Shown: positions 42,523-53,398 of the stretch, piece by piece | How positions within the stretch are numbered: the first letter of the stretch is position 1 | Layout: each line of letters starts with the position of its first letter | Source: Stenopsyche tienmushanensis | Taxonomy: Eukaryota > Arthropoda > Insecta > Trichoptera > Stenopsychidae | DNA length: 64,000 nt | NCBI GenBank assembly: GCA_008973525.1 | Contig: WACJ01000070.1 | Span: forward strand, 620,001 to 684,000 | Direction of reading: 5' to 3' | The notes under the pieces: generated by a model | Database searches by the model: none | The model's input: the letters and a program-made list of their open reading frames with translations, nothing else | Told to the model about the DNA's origin: nothing | Translations under genes and position numbers: made by a program

Positions 42523-43528
42523 TGAGGGGAATTCAAATATAAACCGGAATTTTCTAATACAAATTTATTAGTGATGTATAACAAATGCTTTTTGATTCAT
42601 AGTTCGGTGATGCTACTCTAACAAGACCCAAATGTTTGATTTAGCTCAAAAGTTTCCTGAATGTGGGAAAGTTGAAAAACAGTACCCTGGAAAATGATGG
42701 CTACGATATTTAAAGACTAGAAAGGAGTTTTTCAGATTGATTTTCTACATAACAAACTGTGAATACAGTCTACTACTGCCAACTGTTAGATAACGATAAG
42801 ATTGCTTAAACTCTGAAACCAATAATTTAGTTTTGCGCATGTTTAAAAGTGTATGCAACGGAGAATTATTTCTGTAAGCTAAAATAATCGCTAGCTCTTC
42901 TCCCACTGGAGGGTCATTTTTGAAAGATTTTGATGGAATATTTCGTCATACTCGCTACAGTTGCTTTTTTTTGGTATGACGAAATATTACGTCATACCCA
43001 GTTAAGAGTATGACGTATAATTTCGTATTCATTAAGAATATATCTTCCAGAGAAATTGCCAAAATATTTTTTATATAATTTTCTATCGTTTCTGCCAGAT
43101 TTATGTCAAGATTTAATTTTTAACCATTTTAAAAAATAAGGCTAATAATAAATTACTTTATTTAATTTTCTTTTTGAATTTTTCATCGAATAAAAATCTT
43201 TATTCGCTTATAATTTTAAATTATTAGAAGGGCTTAAATCGTGTCAACCATGACATTTTTTACCCCTTACATTTTACCAGCGTATATCTTTTTTTAATAT
43301 TTTTGTATATTTAAAAAACATCAATAAATATCTGATAAAAAATATGCACATTAATAACAATATTGTCTCTAGACTTAATAATTACGCGTTGCGCAACAGA
43401 TAATGTTACTTCTTGCTGGATTGTGATGGATTTCTGGGATGGATAAAATAATGAACGAAACCATTTGTATTTTTATACACTAATTAATTTGTACAGCAAA
43501 ATTCCGGGTAATATTTGAATCCCCATCG
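42523..43528. mobile_element. 1-kb ITR-bounded element (family E)
   Basis: The two ends form inverted repeats of about 65 bp: left TGAGGGGAATTCAAATATAA then CCGGAATTTTCTAATACAAA, right complement CGATGGGGATTCAAATATTA then CCGGAATTTTGCTGTACAAA. TA lies outside both (42521-42522 and 43529-43530). It is the longest complete member of the family. No long frame remains, so the transposase, if ever present, has decayed. The interior holds inverted TATGACG motifs near 42945-43025 and the GCGTTGCGCAACAGA motif at 43385. Confidence 0.78.
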
Positions 43529-43530
43529 TA

Positions 43531-46430
43531 TCATCCGTCGATAATATAAAGCAAATATAATTGATGGCTTCCACGCGTAATTTTTGAGCATTTACAATAC
43601 GATACAACGAAACAACCATTCATAAAATGAATATCATAATTTATAACTTTTTGCAATTTATCACGTAAGTATAATACATGTGCCACATGTTGAAAATCAC
43701 TGTCAAATTTACACAAATATAAATGCATTAATCTATTTTGAATGCATGAGTGAAATTTCGTTCTAATCTAATGACTGGTTTGAGAATTATATCAATTTTA
43801 CTGAAGAAGTGGCGTTTTATGCATTTTGTGCAAAAATCATGGCGCAAGTTTTATGCAGAGCAACCGGACTGTAATGTGTTAACATTTAATTATTGTTTTG
43901 GTATAATATTTATTTTACAAATAATGATTATTGCGCAGTTAATTGGATGACGTCATTTTTTCAATGTCGTTCGATAACAATTCATAAACAAATAATAAAG
44001 CAATTAAATATGTGTTATCAAAAGATATGAGGCACATGTTTTTAAATGTTTTTAATAATAAATTTATGTGTATACAATTCAAGTTTTTAAAAATTGAAGT
44101 CCGATTAAGAAATTAGAGCTTTTTATCATTGTATCATAGAGACAAATCTATGCGTTAATTTCGAGATTTATGATGTGAAAATATTAACAAGCGGTCCAAT
44201 GATGAGAACATGTGGTGTACAAATGATCGGATGATTCCTCAACGGCTCCCATATATCATACGGGATGCCCTCGAGTAAACGGGATTAAATAATATGAACA
44301 ATTTGAGGCATTGATATAAACAATATGCCGATATTTACCGGATCGAACGGCGTTATAACAAATTGTAAGGACCCCCTCGTGGCTCGTTCGGCATCCGAGA
44401 TGTGTCGTTAGATATCGCTCCCGAAGGGCCTCATCCCGATGGTTGTAACTTCACAGGGCCCGAGACGTTGTTTTATATTTATGTTTAATTATATTAACAC
44501 ACCCTTTGAGTGATAGTTAATTACGCTGTGATGATCATTACGCCCTGCCAGCAGAATTGTTTCAACAGATTGTGGTTGTATATCTTCAGACGGAGCATGA
44601 AGGGGTCACACACGAGGCGAACGCGGTTTCGGCAAACTTCTTGTATAACAAACTTGGACCCCGTTCCGATTTCTCTGAAAATATCCCCGAATAATCCCGA
44701 ATTAATTCCCGAGTAGCGAAATCGATCGCTCCATATTTCGGCGCGGTGTAATTGCATACGTCGCTCGAATTAACAAGATTAATGAGATCCAAGAAGGCCC
44801 CATCCAGGTGAAATGGGTGTTGGGAAAATTAAAATTCTTTAAATACTTAAGGGCGTCGAATTTGAGGAATTCAGGTATTCACAAATTCCGACAATCAGCG
44901 TTTGGACTTGATACACGTGCTTGTATAAATTAATCGATGCCCTTAAAAATACCGCCTTAAGAATTCAATTATGCGCGCTTTTGTATTTAAAAATATCATA
45001 TAAATTATACCAATGGCAATTTTATCGCATGATTAATAAATGCGCCCTTAAATGTAATTGTCGCAAATTTCATTGCGAGTTATCTAATGTTGTTTCCATG
45101 ATTATATTGACAATAAGCCGAGTACGCTGAAAAACTTTTATGGCTGTTGTTCGATTATTGAATAGGAGATAGTAATCAATTCTAAAGGTTTATGCCAAAG
45201 AGCCTTGGACTAGTTTTGCGTTACTCAATGATAAAAGTCGCAATAAACGCGCAAAAAATCGTTTTACATTAATTTTTTTGGGGGCGAAATATTCGCTGGA
45301 AATTTGTATAAAAGCAAAACTTACAAAATGCGAACGAAATCTCTTCAATTATGCAGCCTCCTGCGGTGAAGAAGTAAAACGTTAATTTTTCTCCGGAAAA
45401 CTTTTCGACAAAGTTTCACGTCGCCCGCAATGAATGTCATATCACACTACTGTCAAAACGGGGTGAAATTTGCCGCCCTGGGGATTCGAAAAGTCATTTG
45501 TGGCCTTTTCCGACACCCTGCTGATTTTTTAAGGGATGTTCACGCACTATTGACGTTTATCGTAAGAATGCGAAAAGTTACGCGAAGAACCCGCGAAGAA
45601 CTCCGCGAGGGCCTGCACGACCTCCTCTCGCAACGTTTGCGCCAATACTGACTCGGAGGGCTCCCTCATCTCACATAGTCCCTACGCCGAACGAATAACG
45701 CGATCGCGATCGGGGAACTCGACAAACACTCGCATAACTTCCAAAAATGCATAACAATCCCATTTTATTTATTTATTTATTTGAAAAGTGCATCAAAAAA
45801 ATCATAAAATAAATAAACACTCCAATCAATAAACTCCAATATGCACCACGCACTTATATTATAAAGAATACATCATATTTATCTCCCTAACATCCTATGC
45901 ATCAAGTATTAATATTATATTAACACATTCTAATCCGCTGCGTTTCGCATTAATTTTGAACGAAATTAAATTTAAAATGCTGGTATTAACACTTTATTGA
46001 CCGCAGATGCACATGCTCGTTAATAAGACCTTTCATTTATTGTTCGAAATTTCTAAGAGACGTTGATCATTTTAAATCTTCGTAATTTTATCGAATAAAC
46101 TATTTTTTTGACATTCAACATGCACGATGCACTTTTCTACTAAAACTAAAAAGTCGAAAAAAATTATTGAACATAATTTTTATTATATATTTTCTTTTTA
46201 AGTTAAATTATATAAAAATGTTTAATATTGAAAATAAATTTAGTTAGTAGTTTTTTTCTTAAAAACAATTATATATATATACATACGTTTTATTAAAAAT
46301 ATTTGAATATTTGAAGGCTCTCTTTAGGTGGGGGGCATTTTGCTCCCTTTGTCCACTTAAAATGACGTCCCTGCTTAACATAATGGAATCAATTGCATGA
46401 TCAATCAAAAATCAATTAATGTGATACCTG
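43531..46430. other. 2.9 kb without a recognised gene; two GC-richer single-copy parts
   Basis: 44210-44480 and 45240-45720 are GC-richer, single-copy segments. A 73-codon plus-strand frame at 45430-45651 ends in an arginine- and glutamate-rich helix-like tail (R-K-V-T-R-R-T-R-E-E-L-R-E-G-L) and is the most protein-like unassigned frame here, but it has no known motif and no splice context was established. Short (ATTT)n occurs at 45769-45785. Confidence 0.42.
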
Positions 46431-46530
46431 AGCATTAGGGATACTGTCTCGACTTTTTCAAAGTCCCGGGACTCAAGACGTGATAATTTCAAAGTCCTAG
46501 GACTTCTCGTGACGTGAGACTTTTATTTTT
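46430..46530. repeat. palindrome-rich segment resembling a hAT end
   Basis: Two similar blocks TTTCAAAGTCCCGGGACT and TTTCAAAGTCCTAGGACT (near 46457-46505), each containing a 10-bp palindrome, follow TAGGGATACTGTCTCGAC. Subterminal repeats of this style occur in hAT elements, and a BED-finger fragment lies 230 bp away. No matching opposite terminus was found. Confidence 0.5.
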
Positions 46531-46756
46531 TCTTCAATCAACTTACTTACTTAAGTAAAGTAATCTTGTTCTATATTTCTGAATTATCATTTTTGGAGTC
46601 ACTTTCTTCAGGGTTTTGTTTATATTTATTGGAATAATCTAAATCTTCTTCTGTTTCTGTTTGATAACTTTTCTGGTATAATGCATAGTATTATTTATGC
46701 AAAATTCATTGACGACAGGACGATTTCTGAAAGCGTTTTCTTTTGGACAAAATTTA

Positions 46757-47035
46757 TTATTGGTGGTTGGAATATTTTAATTCTTTTCTACTGTTTAAAC
46801 ATTCCACATCGGCAATATCTTCTTCGATATTTTTATTCAAAATAATTCGATGAACCCTTTCAAGATGTCTTGCTAGTCCACTTGTGTTTGACCCTTTGCA
46901 TGTGTTTGCTTTGGACAGTAGATGCATTGGGCTATCTCTTTTTTTGTAGTTTTTTTGTAATGTTTTCATACTTCCGATTGACTTCTTTCCATTATGGACT
47001 ACAATAATGATAAAATATATATAACAAAAGGACAT
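46757..47035 (-). pseudogene. hAT-type BED zinc finger fragment
   Basis: A minus-strand frame of 92 codons contains K-G-S-N-T-S-G-L-A-R-H-L-E-R-V-H near residues 47-62, the C-terminal half (H-x4-H) of a BED zinc finger as found at the N-terminus of hAT transposases. The preceding cysteine pair is incomplete: the frame has one C before K-G-S and the usual C-x2-C is lost. Sequence downstream on that strand does not continue as a recognisable transposase. It is a relic. Confidence 0.78.
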
Positions 47036-47040
47036 TACTT

Positions 47041-48735
47041 GAATAAAAACTTAAAAAAACAGTCCCTAGTTATAATATTAGGGTTTCTTGTCTTTGCAAG
47101 AGTAACAAATTCTTTGATTGAGCCTACCATCGAAGGACCATAATCTGTACAAATTCCTACACATAACTCCCACTAAATTTTAAATTATTCTAAATATGAA
47201 GAAATAGAACCAAAAATATCTTATCTTATTTTTTTCTAGTTCTAATCACACTGATAAACAATGAAATTCCCCTTTTTTTGACCGATTTTGACTGTTCAAT
47301 GAAATTCGGCCAAATTTCGTAAATGCCACCAGAAACCTCTTCCTTGAGGTTTAAACAGTAATCTGCTAACATGCTTTATATCATTCATGATGACAACTTT
47401 GTAGAATTGCTAACAGAAAAGAGAAATGCACATGGTTAACTTTTAGAGAAGTATGTTGTAATTTTAGTGGAAATGTGAAAGTTGAAAACTACAAGGAACT
47501 TGTTAAGAACTTGTTGAAGTTGTTAGTGCATGGAGTGCAATATGTCCCCGAAAATTATTTTTTTACATTAGCATTTGGGTTTTTTCCGGCGAGAGATTTC
47601 ACTACGATATTTTTGTCATGAAGGAACAATATGCAAGAAAATCGGTACAGAATATATAGGAAACTACTGTTGAAACCTCGAGGAGGAAGTTTCTGATGGC
47701 AAATTAAATTTTATTAAAAACAGTTTTTTTATACTTTCTGGAAAATTCTGGACATTTTATAGAAAGAAGTTTCTATAAATGAATTGTAAATTTATAATCC
47801 CTCCATAGAATCAAAGTTGGAAAGTAATACGTTAACTAGCGTATCATCAATATTTAACGAGAGTAAATTCGACTAAATGTGTAATATTTATTATTAAAGA
47901 AGGCATAAAACTGTTTAAATTATGCTATAAAATAAGTTTTTAACACAAAAAAAATAAGAATTAATCACCCGGAGCCGAACCGAAAACCAGAAAAATCGAT
48001 ATTTTTTTGGGAATTAACGCCGATTTTTGAAAAAATAACGGTTCGAAGCCTGCTATGTTTTTTCGTATATTTTTGTACTAAATACGTTATAATCCTATAT
48101 TGAAGGTGGTTCGTCCTGAAATAGGAGGCCTTAATCCTTCTTTGGCAAACTGCTCAATGCCATCAACGTCTATATACGATTAGCCAATAAGAATATTTAT
48201 TTACAGTGAACAAATTTCAAAATACATTGGACCAAATATTTTGCGTAAATGTTTAAAATGATATGGGAAAAAATTGAATGATGTCTCAAAGTTATCATGT
48301 AAAACTTATAATCCTTCCCCGAGATCTCTTACTGCATAGGTTTTGAAGTCTTGGCCACCTTTGGAATTTGGGTCACCAACAGTTTCTTTTAACCACACTA
48401 CACAATTTCCCACAATATTCTTCTGGACTTTTTTTATATTACAATGACAAAATGGAATTTTAAATTTGTTTTTTTGATTTCGCGAATAAGGAATTGCGGG
48501 TTGCTTTTGTGTTTAATACAACAGCATACCTAAAATGAAAAATTAAACACGGTTCAGTCTAATTATTTAGCAGATTATTGCAATTATAACAACTCTCTTT
48601 CATAGGCTAAAATTCTAAGTATAAATAATTAAAAACTATCAAAATTTCCTTAGCGACCTGACTGTATAAGAATTTAAAGAATGCTTACCTAGATTCAACT
48701 TGACCGCTAAACTAAACAACCGAATTTAAATACAC
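47041..48735. other. decayed region, possible minus-strand coding trace
   Basis: AT-rich sequence with no open frame above 60 codons. On the minus strand at 48130-48430 a translation with few stops reads in part K-E-T-V-G-D-P-N-S-K-G-G-Q-D-F-K-T-Y and later E-Q-F-A-K-E-G-L-R-P-P. It may be an old transposase, but no family could be named. Sequence near 47980-48060 and 50330 contains CCGGTTCG-like pieces reminiscent of hAT subterminal DNA. Confidence 0.35.
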
Positions 48736-48875
48736 CCAGAACGCCACTGGAACTGCGGAGCGCACAGTTCCAATACAAAGATTTTTGCATATTTTTCATA
48801 AATAGGGAATTAGCTTTTGATATTAATGTTGATTATAACAATACATTTGTCATAATATTGTTAAATATATCTACT

Positions 48876-48905
48876 AGGGTCATCCAGAAAGTAAGGAAAT
48901 CACTG
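48876..48905 (+). repeat. mariner terminal repeat
   Basis: TAGGGTCATCCAGAAAGTAAGG matches in form the ends of the 36.1-kb mariner (GGGTCATCTAGAAAATAAGG). It may be the left end of the element whose transposase fragment lies on the minus strand at 49.37-49.65 kb, or an isolated family A end. Confidence 0.6.
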
Positions 48906-49369
48906 ATGGTCTCCCAATCAAAAATAGAAATCACAGAAATTACCAATAGTATAACTCGATCATATGGTTTCACAAACACATTATGTAATACAAAGGCGTG
49001 TTATACGAGGTTTGAAATTCATACTCAATAATAAATCCATATTATCTAATATTTTTTCAAATGTTTGGTGAATATATTAGGTAAAGTGAAAAGTAATCAA
49101 TTTTTTTCTACAAAATCTACAAATTAATCTACAAAAAAATATCCCATCATTTTCTATTACCAGCATAAAGTTATGCACTGTCATACCATTCATCGGATTG
49201 CAATAAAACTTCTTCCACTTATTGCTAAAAATTTCGCGAGTAATATAGGCATAGTCTAATATATAAGAATCAATGTTTGCCACCGCACACAAAGAAGGAA
49301 TTTCATTATTGTTAGTGTTGATCAAAGGGGTCAGAACAGGTATTTGTCCGGAATAATGTTAATGTTTTT
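48906..49369. other. no recognised coding feature
   Basis: An 82-codon minus-strand frame at 49077-49325 has no family motif. If the terminal repeat at 48.88 kb and the transposase at 49.4 kb belong together, this would be element interior. Confidence 0.4.
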
Positions 49370-49650
49370 TCATTCAACATTAATGTATAGCACCCACTTC
49401 TTGTCTCCAGTTACAATTCACCACAAAAACGGATCTTCTTCATACCGAAACAGAAGAGATGGACAGATTATACGCCGTAGATCGAGCGTCATCTGCGGTA
49501 ATTCATGAGGGATCCGAGTTCCTTGTTTGTGTAACTTTCCTGTGCAACGAAGATGATCCCTAACTGTAGATCATGGACAGACAATCAATCATTTACAATG
49601 ATAATTTCTCAATTGTTTGACGAGGATCTCATCCCAATATCGACTTCATG
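49370..49650 (-). pseudogene. mariner transposase relic, catalytic start
   Basis: Minus-strand translation gives S-T-V-R-D-H-L (second helix-turn-helix), G-T-R-I-P-H-E-L, then P-S-L-L-F-R-Y-E-E-D-P-F-L-W, one stop, I-V-T-G-D-K-K-W-V-L-Y, the first catalytic aspartate block (usually G-D-E-K-W). The copy ends soon after, before the second aspartate. It resembles the 62-kb mariner in this block. Confidence 0.82.
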
Positions 49651-50590
49651 ATATCATTAACTAAATGTGCTTGAGCTCCCCATTTTCGTTTTTAAATATT
49701 TTAACCAACGATGACACTTGTTTACTTTCAGAATATTGTATAACTTCACAGATGTGGTGTTTGGTGATAAAATTAATATTCCAATATTTGAATGCTTTAA
49801 ATCGAATAGATGTTCTGTTTTTCCCCAATTATTTAATAATATTTGATAACGGTCAATTAATATCGTAAATTGCTTAAAACTACGCGAAATACTTCACTTT
49901 GTGTCAAAATATTTCATCGCGAAACTCATAGCGTCACGATCTCATTAAAATTACGGTCTATTCACATTAATTAATTTCTTTTACTTTCGGGATAAAAATC
50001 AAAAGCATAGTAAACGAGTTAAAATTCTGAGAGGATGAAATACGTAGAGTGTTTTATTAAGCTTGCTTATTTTATTCTCCCAAGTGATACTTTCCAGTCG
50101 AAATTAATTTCTTTAGACTCAGACAGTATGACTTCCATTTCTATGAAATCTTCGGTGGTCATTTCATAACCATGAAACTGCAATAACTTCTTAAAAGTAT
50201 TAACGTCTTCCATGTAATGAATGTTTCTCCATTAAAACATCAATTAATTTCAAAAGATTCAGCCATGACTATTTTTTGATTTATTGTAGTTTCTAAATAA
50301 CAAAGATAAATTATTTTAAAAATCGTGCCTGAACCGGTTCGAAAATTGTGTTTTTTCGGTTCATGAAAGAGGGTTTGATTTATTTTTGTGCTAAAATAAT
50401 ATGTGATCTTCAGCATTTTTATATAAAATTAATTTGGTTGTTTGACACCCAGATTTTAATTTTTTTTAGTATTATATTATGTTACAATATTTAAACTGAG
50501 ATTCCAATAGACAGGGCTAATAACAAGTTAATTTTTAATGAAGTTAAACATAGATAATAGATATGTATATGCATCGCTTATCGTCCACAA
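49651..50590. other. no recognised gene or repeat
   Basis: AT-rich sequence. A 67-codon plus-strand frame at 49665-49868 was rejected as chance. A CCGGTTCGAAAA segment at 50333 is noted above. Confidence 0.42.
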
Positions 50591-50594
50591 AAAT

Positions 50595-50915
50595 CCACTT
50601 TTCTCTCAGTACTGCGCAGCGTGAGTCAACGTTGTATATTCATAAATGAACCTTAACACTGTTGATATTGTTGGACCTCATAATTGCATTTGAAATAGAA
50701 TAACTTTTGTTACCATGCTGAGTTTATAATTGTAAGTATATAATCGACTTATGTGGCTTTCTATTATTTATTATGATTATAAAAAGACTACCAACGATCT
50801 AAGAAGATCTAGATTAATAATATTTGATAATATTCAGACGTGTAAGGGTACCTTTACAGCAGCAAAATGCCCTTTCTGTCTCTGTCTCCGATTCACAATC
50901 TCTGCACATTGAAAA
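50595..50915 (-). repeat. unknown interspersed repeat, copy C
   Basis: This is the complement of copies A and B: GCGCAGCGTGAGTC, ATTCATAAATGAACCTTAAC, ACTGTTGATATTG, then TTATTATGATTATAAAAAGA, and GACGTGTAAGGGTACC, TTTACAGCAGC near the right end. It lacks the central part of B. Opposite orientation shows these are dispersed rather than tandem repeats. Confidence 0.65.
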
Positions 50916-52840
50916 CTACATTTTGAAGCCCATAAAACCTCCAAATCCATGTCAGATGGAGAGCCCAAAAACCTTTATGGACTGCAATAATCCATTATTT
51001 TTTTAAGGGTGACCATGTAATTTTCCTACAATGTTATCCAGAAAGGGTAGGTCGCCCTAATATAAACAACATTTCTTTGCGAGCGCGATCGTAAAGTTTC
51101 CCCAACCCTAATATAAGCCATTTCATTTCAACGTGTTGTATTATTTTAACACTTTTTACCTTCGACTTTATTATGTTCCATAGCAAAAAAACGAAAATGT
51201 CGATGGCTCCGTTGCAAATTTATATACATCATTGTGATAAATCACGATTATTATCATGAGGGATCTTCCAGAAATGCTGGATGTTTAAGCTTATACAAAA
51301 AAATGTAAACATTCTGCAGTTTAAAACGCCATTTCTTCCCAAAAAAAAAAAAAACATCATAATTTGGGACATATGTAAACATCCAGACATAACATAAACA
51401 TATCCTGTCACGTATGTCTTGAATTAGGAGAGCTAAAAATACCGAAACGCTGTACGTTTATTTATGATACTCTTCGTTAGATATTTATCATAAATCCGGT
51501 CGACATATAAAATTATATTGCTAATCTTTGAATCCAATGAAAGTCTTCTTAAGGCACGCAAACCGCCGGTTGAGAAGCACTAATTTAATCTAATGAGATT
51601 CAAATGTACGTACAGGGTGAAAGTAAGGAGATAATCAGACTAAAGTGAACATACAAGATGAGATTAAAAGATATTTCTTAATCTATGCGAATAACATATT
51701 TATATTAATAAGCAATTTTCGAGGAATTTATATTTTAATATAGGGATGATTTTGAATGCTAAATTAATATCTTTATGTCGTTAAATTCCGGGGTACAATC
51801 ATAGCTATTTTTGTGCTTCCAATGCTCGTTTGTATATTGATATATTGGCACGGTTTTCGCCAGACTTTAAGATAGTTAAGTTGTTCGACGACGAAGTGTT
51901 TAAATATTAAGATATCGGTTTTCAGTGAAAGCCTAAAAAAGACCATCAGGAAACCAAAAACTACAGAAGATAACGAGGCCTAATACTCTCATTATAAAGT
52001 GGTTAAGAAACGAACTCTTGGCCGTAATCGACATTTTGTTTATTATCGAACACGTTCCTCTCCCCGGGGATTCCATTAATGGACTTAATATTATAGCTAA
52101 AATTTTCCCGTCTTATATAATTTTTTTGTGCTTAATAATCATTAAACAATTCTCTTTTCAGACAATTTTCGTGAAAATTCTATTAAAATCTCATAATAAA
52201 ATTAATTTGAAGTCCACGCGATATTTGAGGGACCGAAAAGTAAACCATTTTTTTCAACAATATAATTAATTCGTCCAGATTAAATTAATACAATATATAT
52301 AAATAATTCGAATTTCCAACCACCCAAATCTACCCCTCAAACTTTGCGAGCTGTACTCCCACTTAACACGTTAACACCTCACATATGTCAACAAAATACA
52401 ATTTAACTTCGAGTTTACTTTTTGAATACACATTTATTCACGTTTGAAATCTTAAACGCGACTCAAGCGTGCAGAAACTAATAGTTTAAAACTTCGCCCC
52501 CGATACGTCATCCCCCACCTCGTTACACGTGTATAAGAACCCTCTTTATTTTAAGATTAAGTCCCTTTTCATCCTCGCCCTATTGAAATGGCAAAGGCGG
52601 AAGGGCGGCATTCGCGCGGTTTTTTACCACCCCATAATATCTACGAAGATTTTCTCGATGAACCCCCCGAGTGTATTCAATATGACGTCGAAAGTTTGCA
52701 TTGTGACTTTTTATGTTCGTATTATGCTCTCGCCGATAGCTTATATGATATTAAAAATTGAGATATTTACAAAATATTTTTCATATCCAGGTTCAATCAT
52801 TTCTGATGCGTAAGAGTTATATGGCTATAAGTAGCACCCT
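50916..52840. other. 1.9 kb without a recognised gene or repeat
   Basis: Mixed AT-rich and slightly GC-richer single-copy DNA (52470-52740). Frames of 60-94 codons have no motif. Confidence 0.42.
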
Positions 52841-52841
52841 C

Positions 52842-53303
52842 TGTTGCGCAACGCGTAATTATCAATTTTCCTGTAAACGAAGGCATGAAATCTAGAGAAA
52901 TTTTGACAAGCCTTAAAACACAATTCGATGATGCTATTCTAAATAAGATCAAAGGGTTTTGTGAAGGTCTGAATGTCGAGAAAGTCCCCTGGAAAAGAAA
53001 TGGTTACGGTATTGTAGGACTCCAAAGATATTTTATTGATTGTTTGATGCATCGAAAGGGACATCAGGAAGGCAACGATTTCAATCTGACAACGCTGCGG
53101 TTGAACAATACGTGCGCAACTGGTTTTCGGAGCAGCCACTTTCTTTCTTCAGTGTTGGAATCAAAAAGCTTCCTATCCGATGGAATAAATGTATTTCTAA
53201 TGAAGAGAACTATGTAAAAAAATAAGATACTCCATTAGTATTTTGTATACAACTTATACATTTATACAGAAAAATTCCGGGTTATATTTGAATCACCTTC
53301 GTA
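52842..53303 (+). pseudogene. transposase C-terminus and terminus (family E)
   Basis: The forward translation in one frame gives Q-R-F-Q-S-D-N-A-A-V-E-Q-Y-V-R-N-W-F-S-E-Q, then F-F-S-V-G-I-K-K-L-P-I-R-W-N-K-C-I-S and N-Y-V-K-K-stop, the typical C-terminus of mariner-group transposases. The terminus CCGGGTTATATTTGAATCAC, CTTCGTA ends at 53303. This links the family E ends to a mariner-type transposase. The 110-codon frame 52885-53217 reads a different frame and is partly a shadow. Catalytic residues are missing. Confidence 0.78.
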
Positions 53304-53398
53304 TGTCATATATATAGATATAGGACATATTTGGGTTAATATAATGTTATTTGGTGATTTTTTTTATAACAATATAACCACATAAAATTTCATATTAA

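Noticed and set aside
46264..46282. TATATATATATAC run and (ATTT)n at 45.77 kb
   Set aside because: Short simple sequences expected in AT-rich DNA; not treated as functional.
52018..52269. 83-codon plus-strand hydrophobic frame
   Set aside because: The F/I-rich composition follows from AT-rich DNA; there is no signal or membrane-protein family match.
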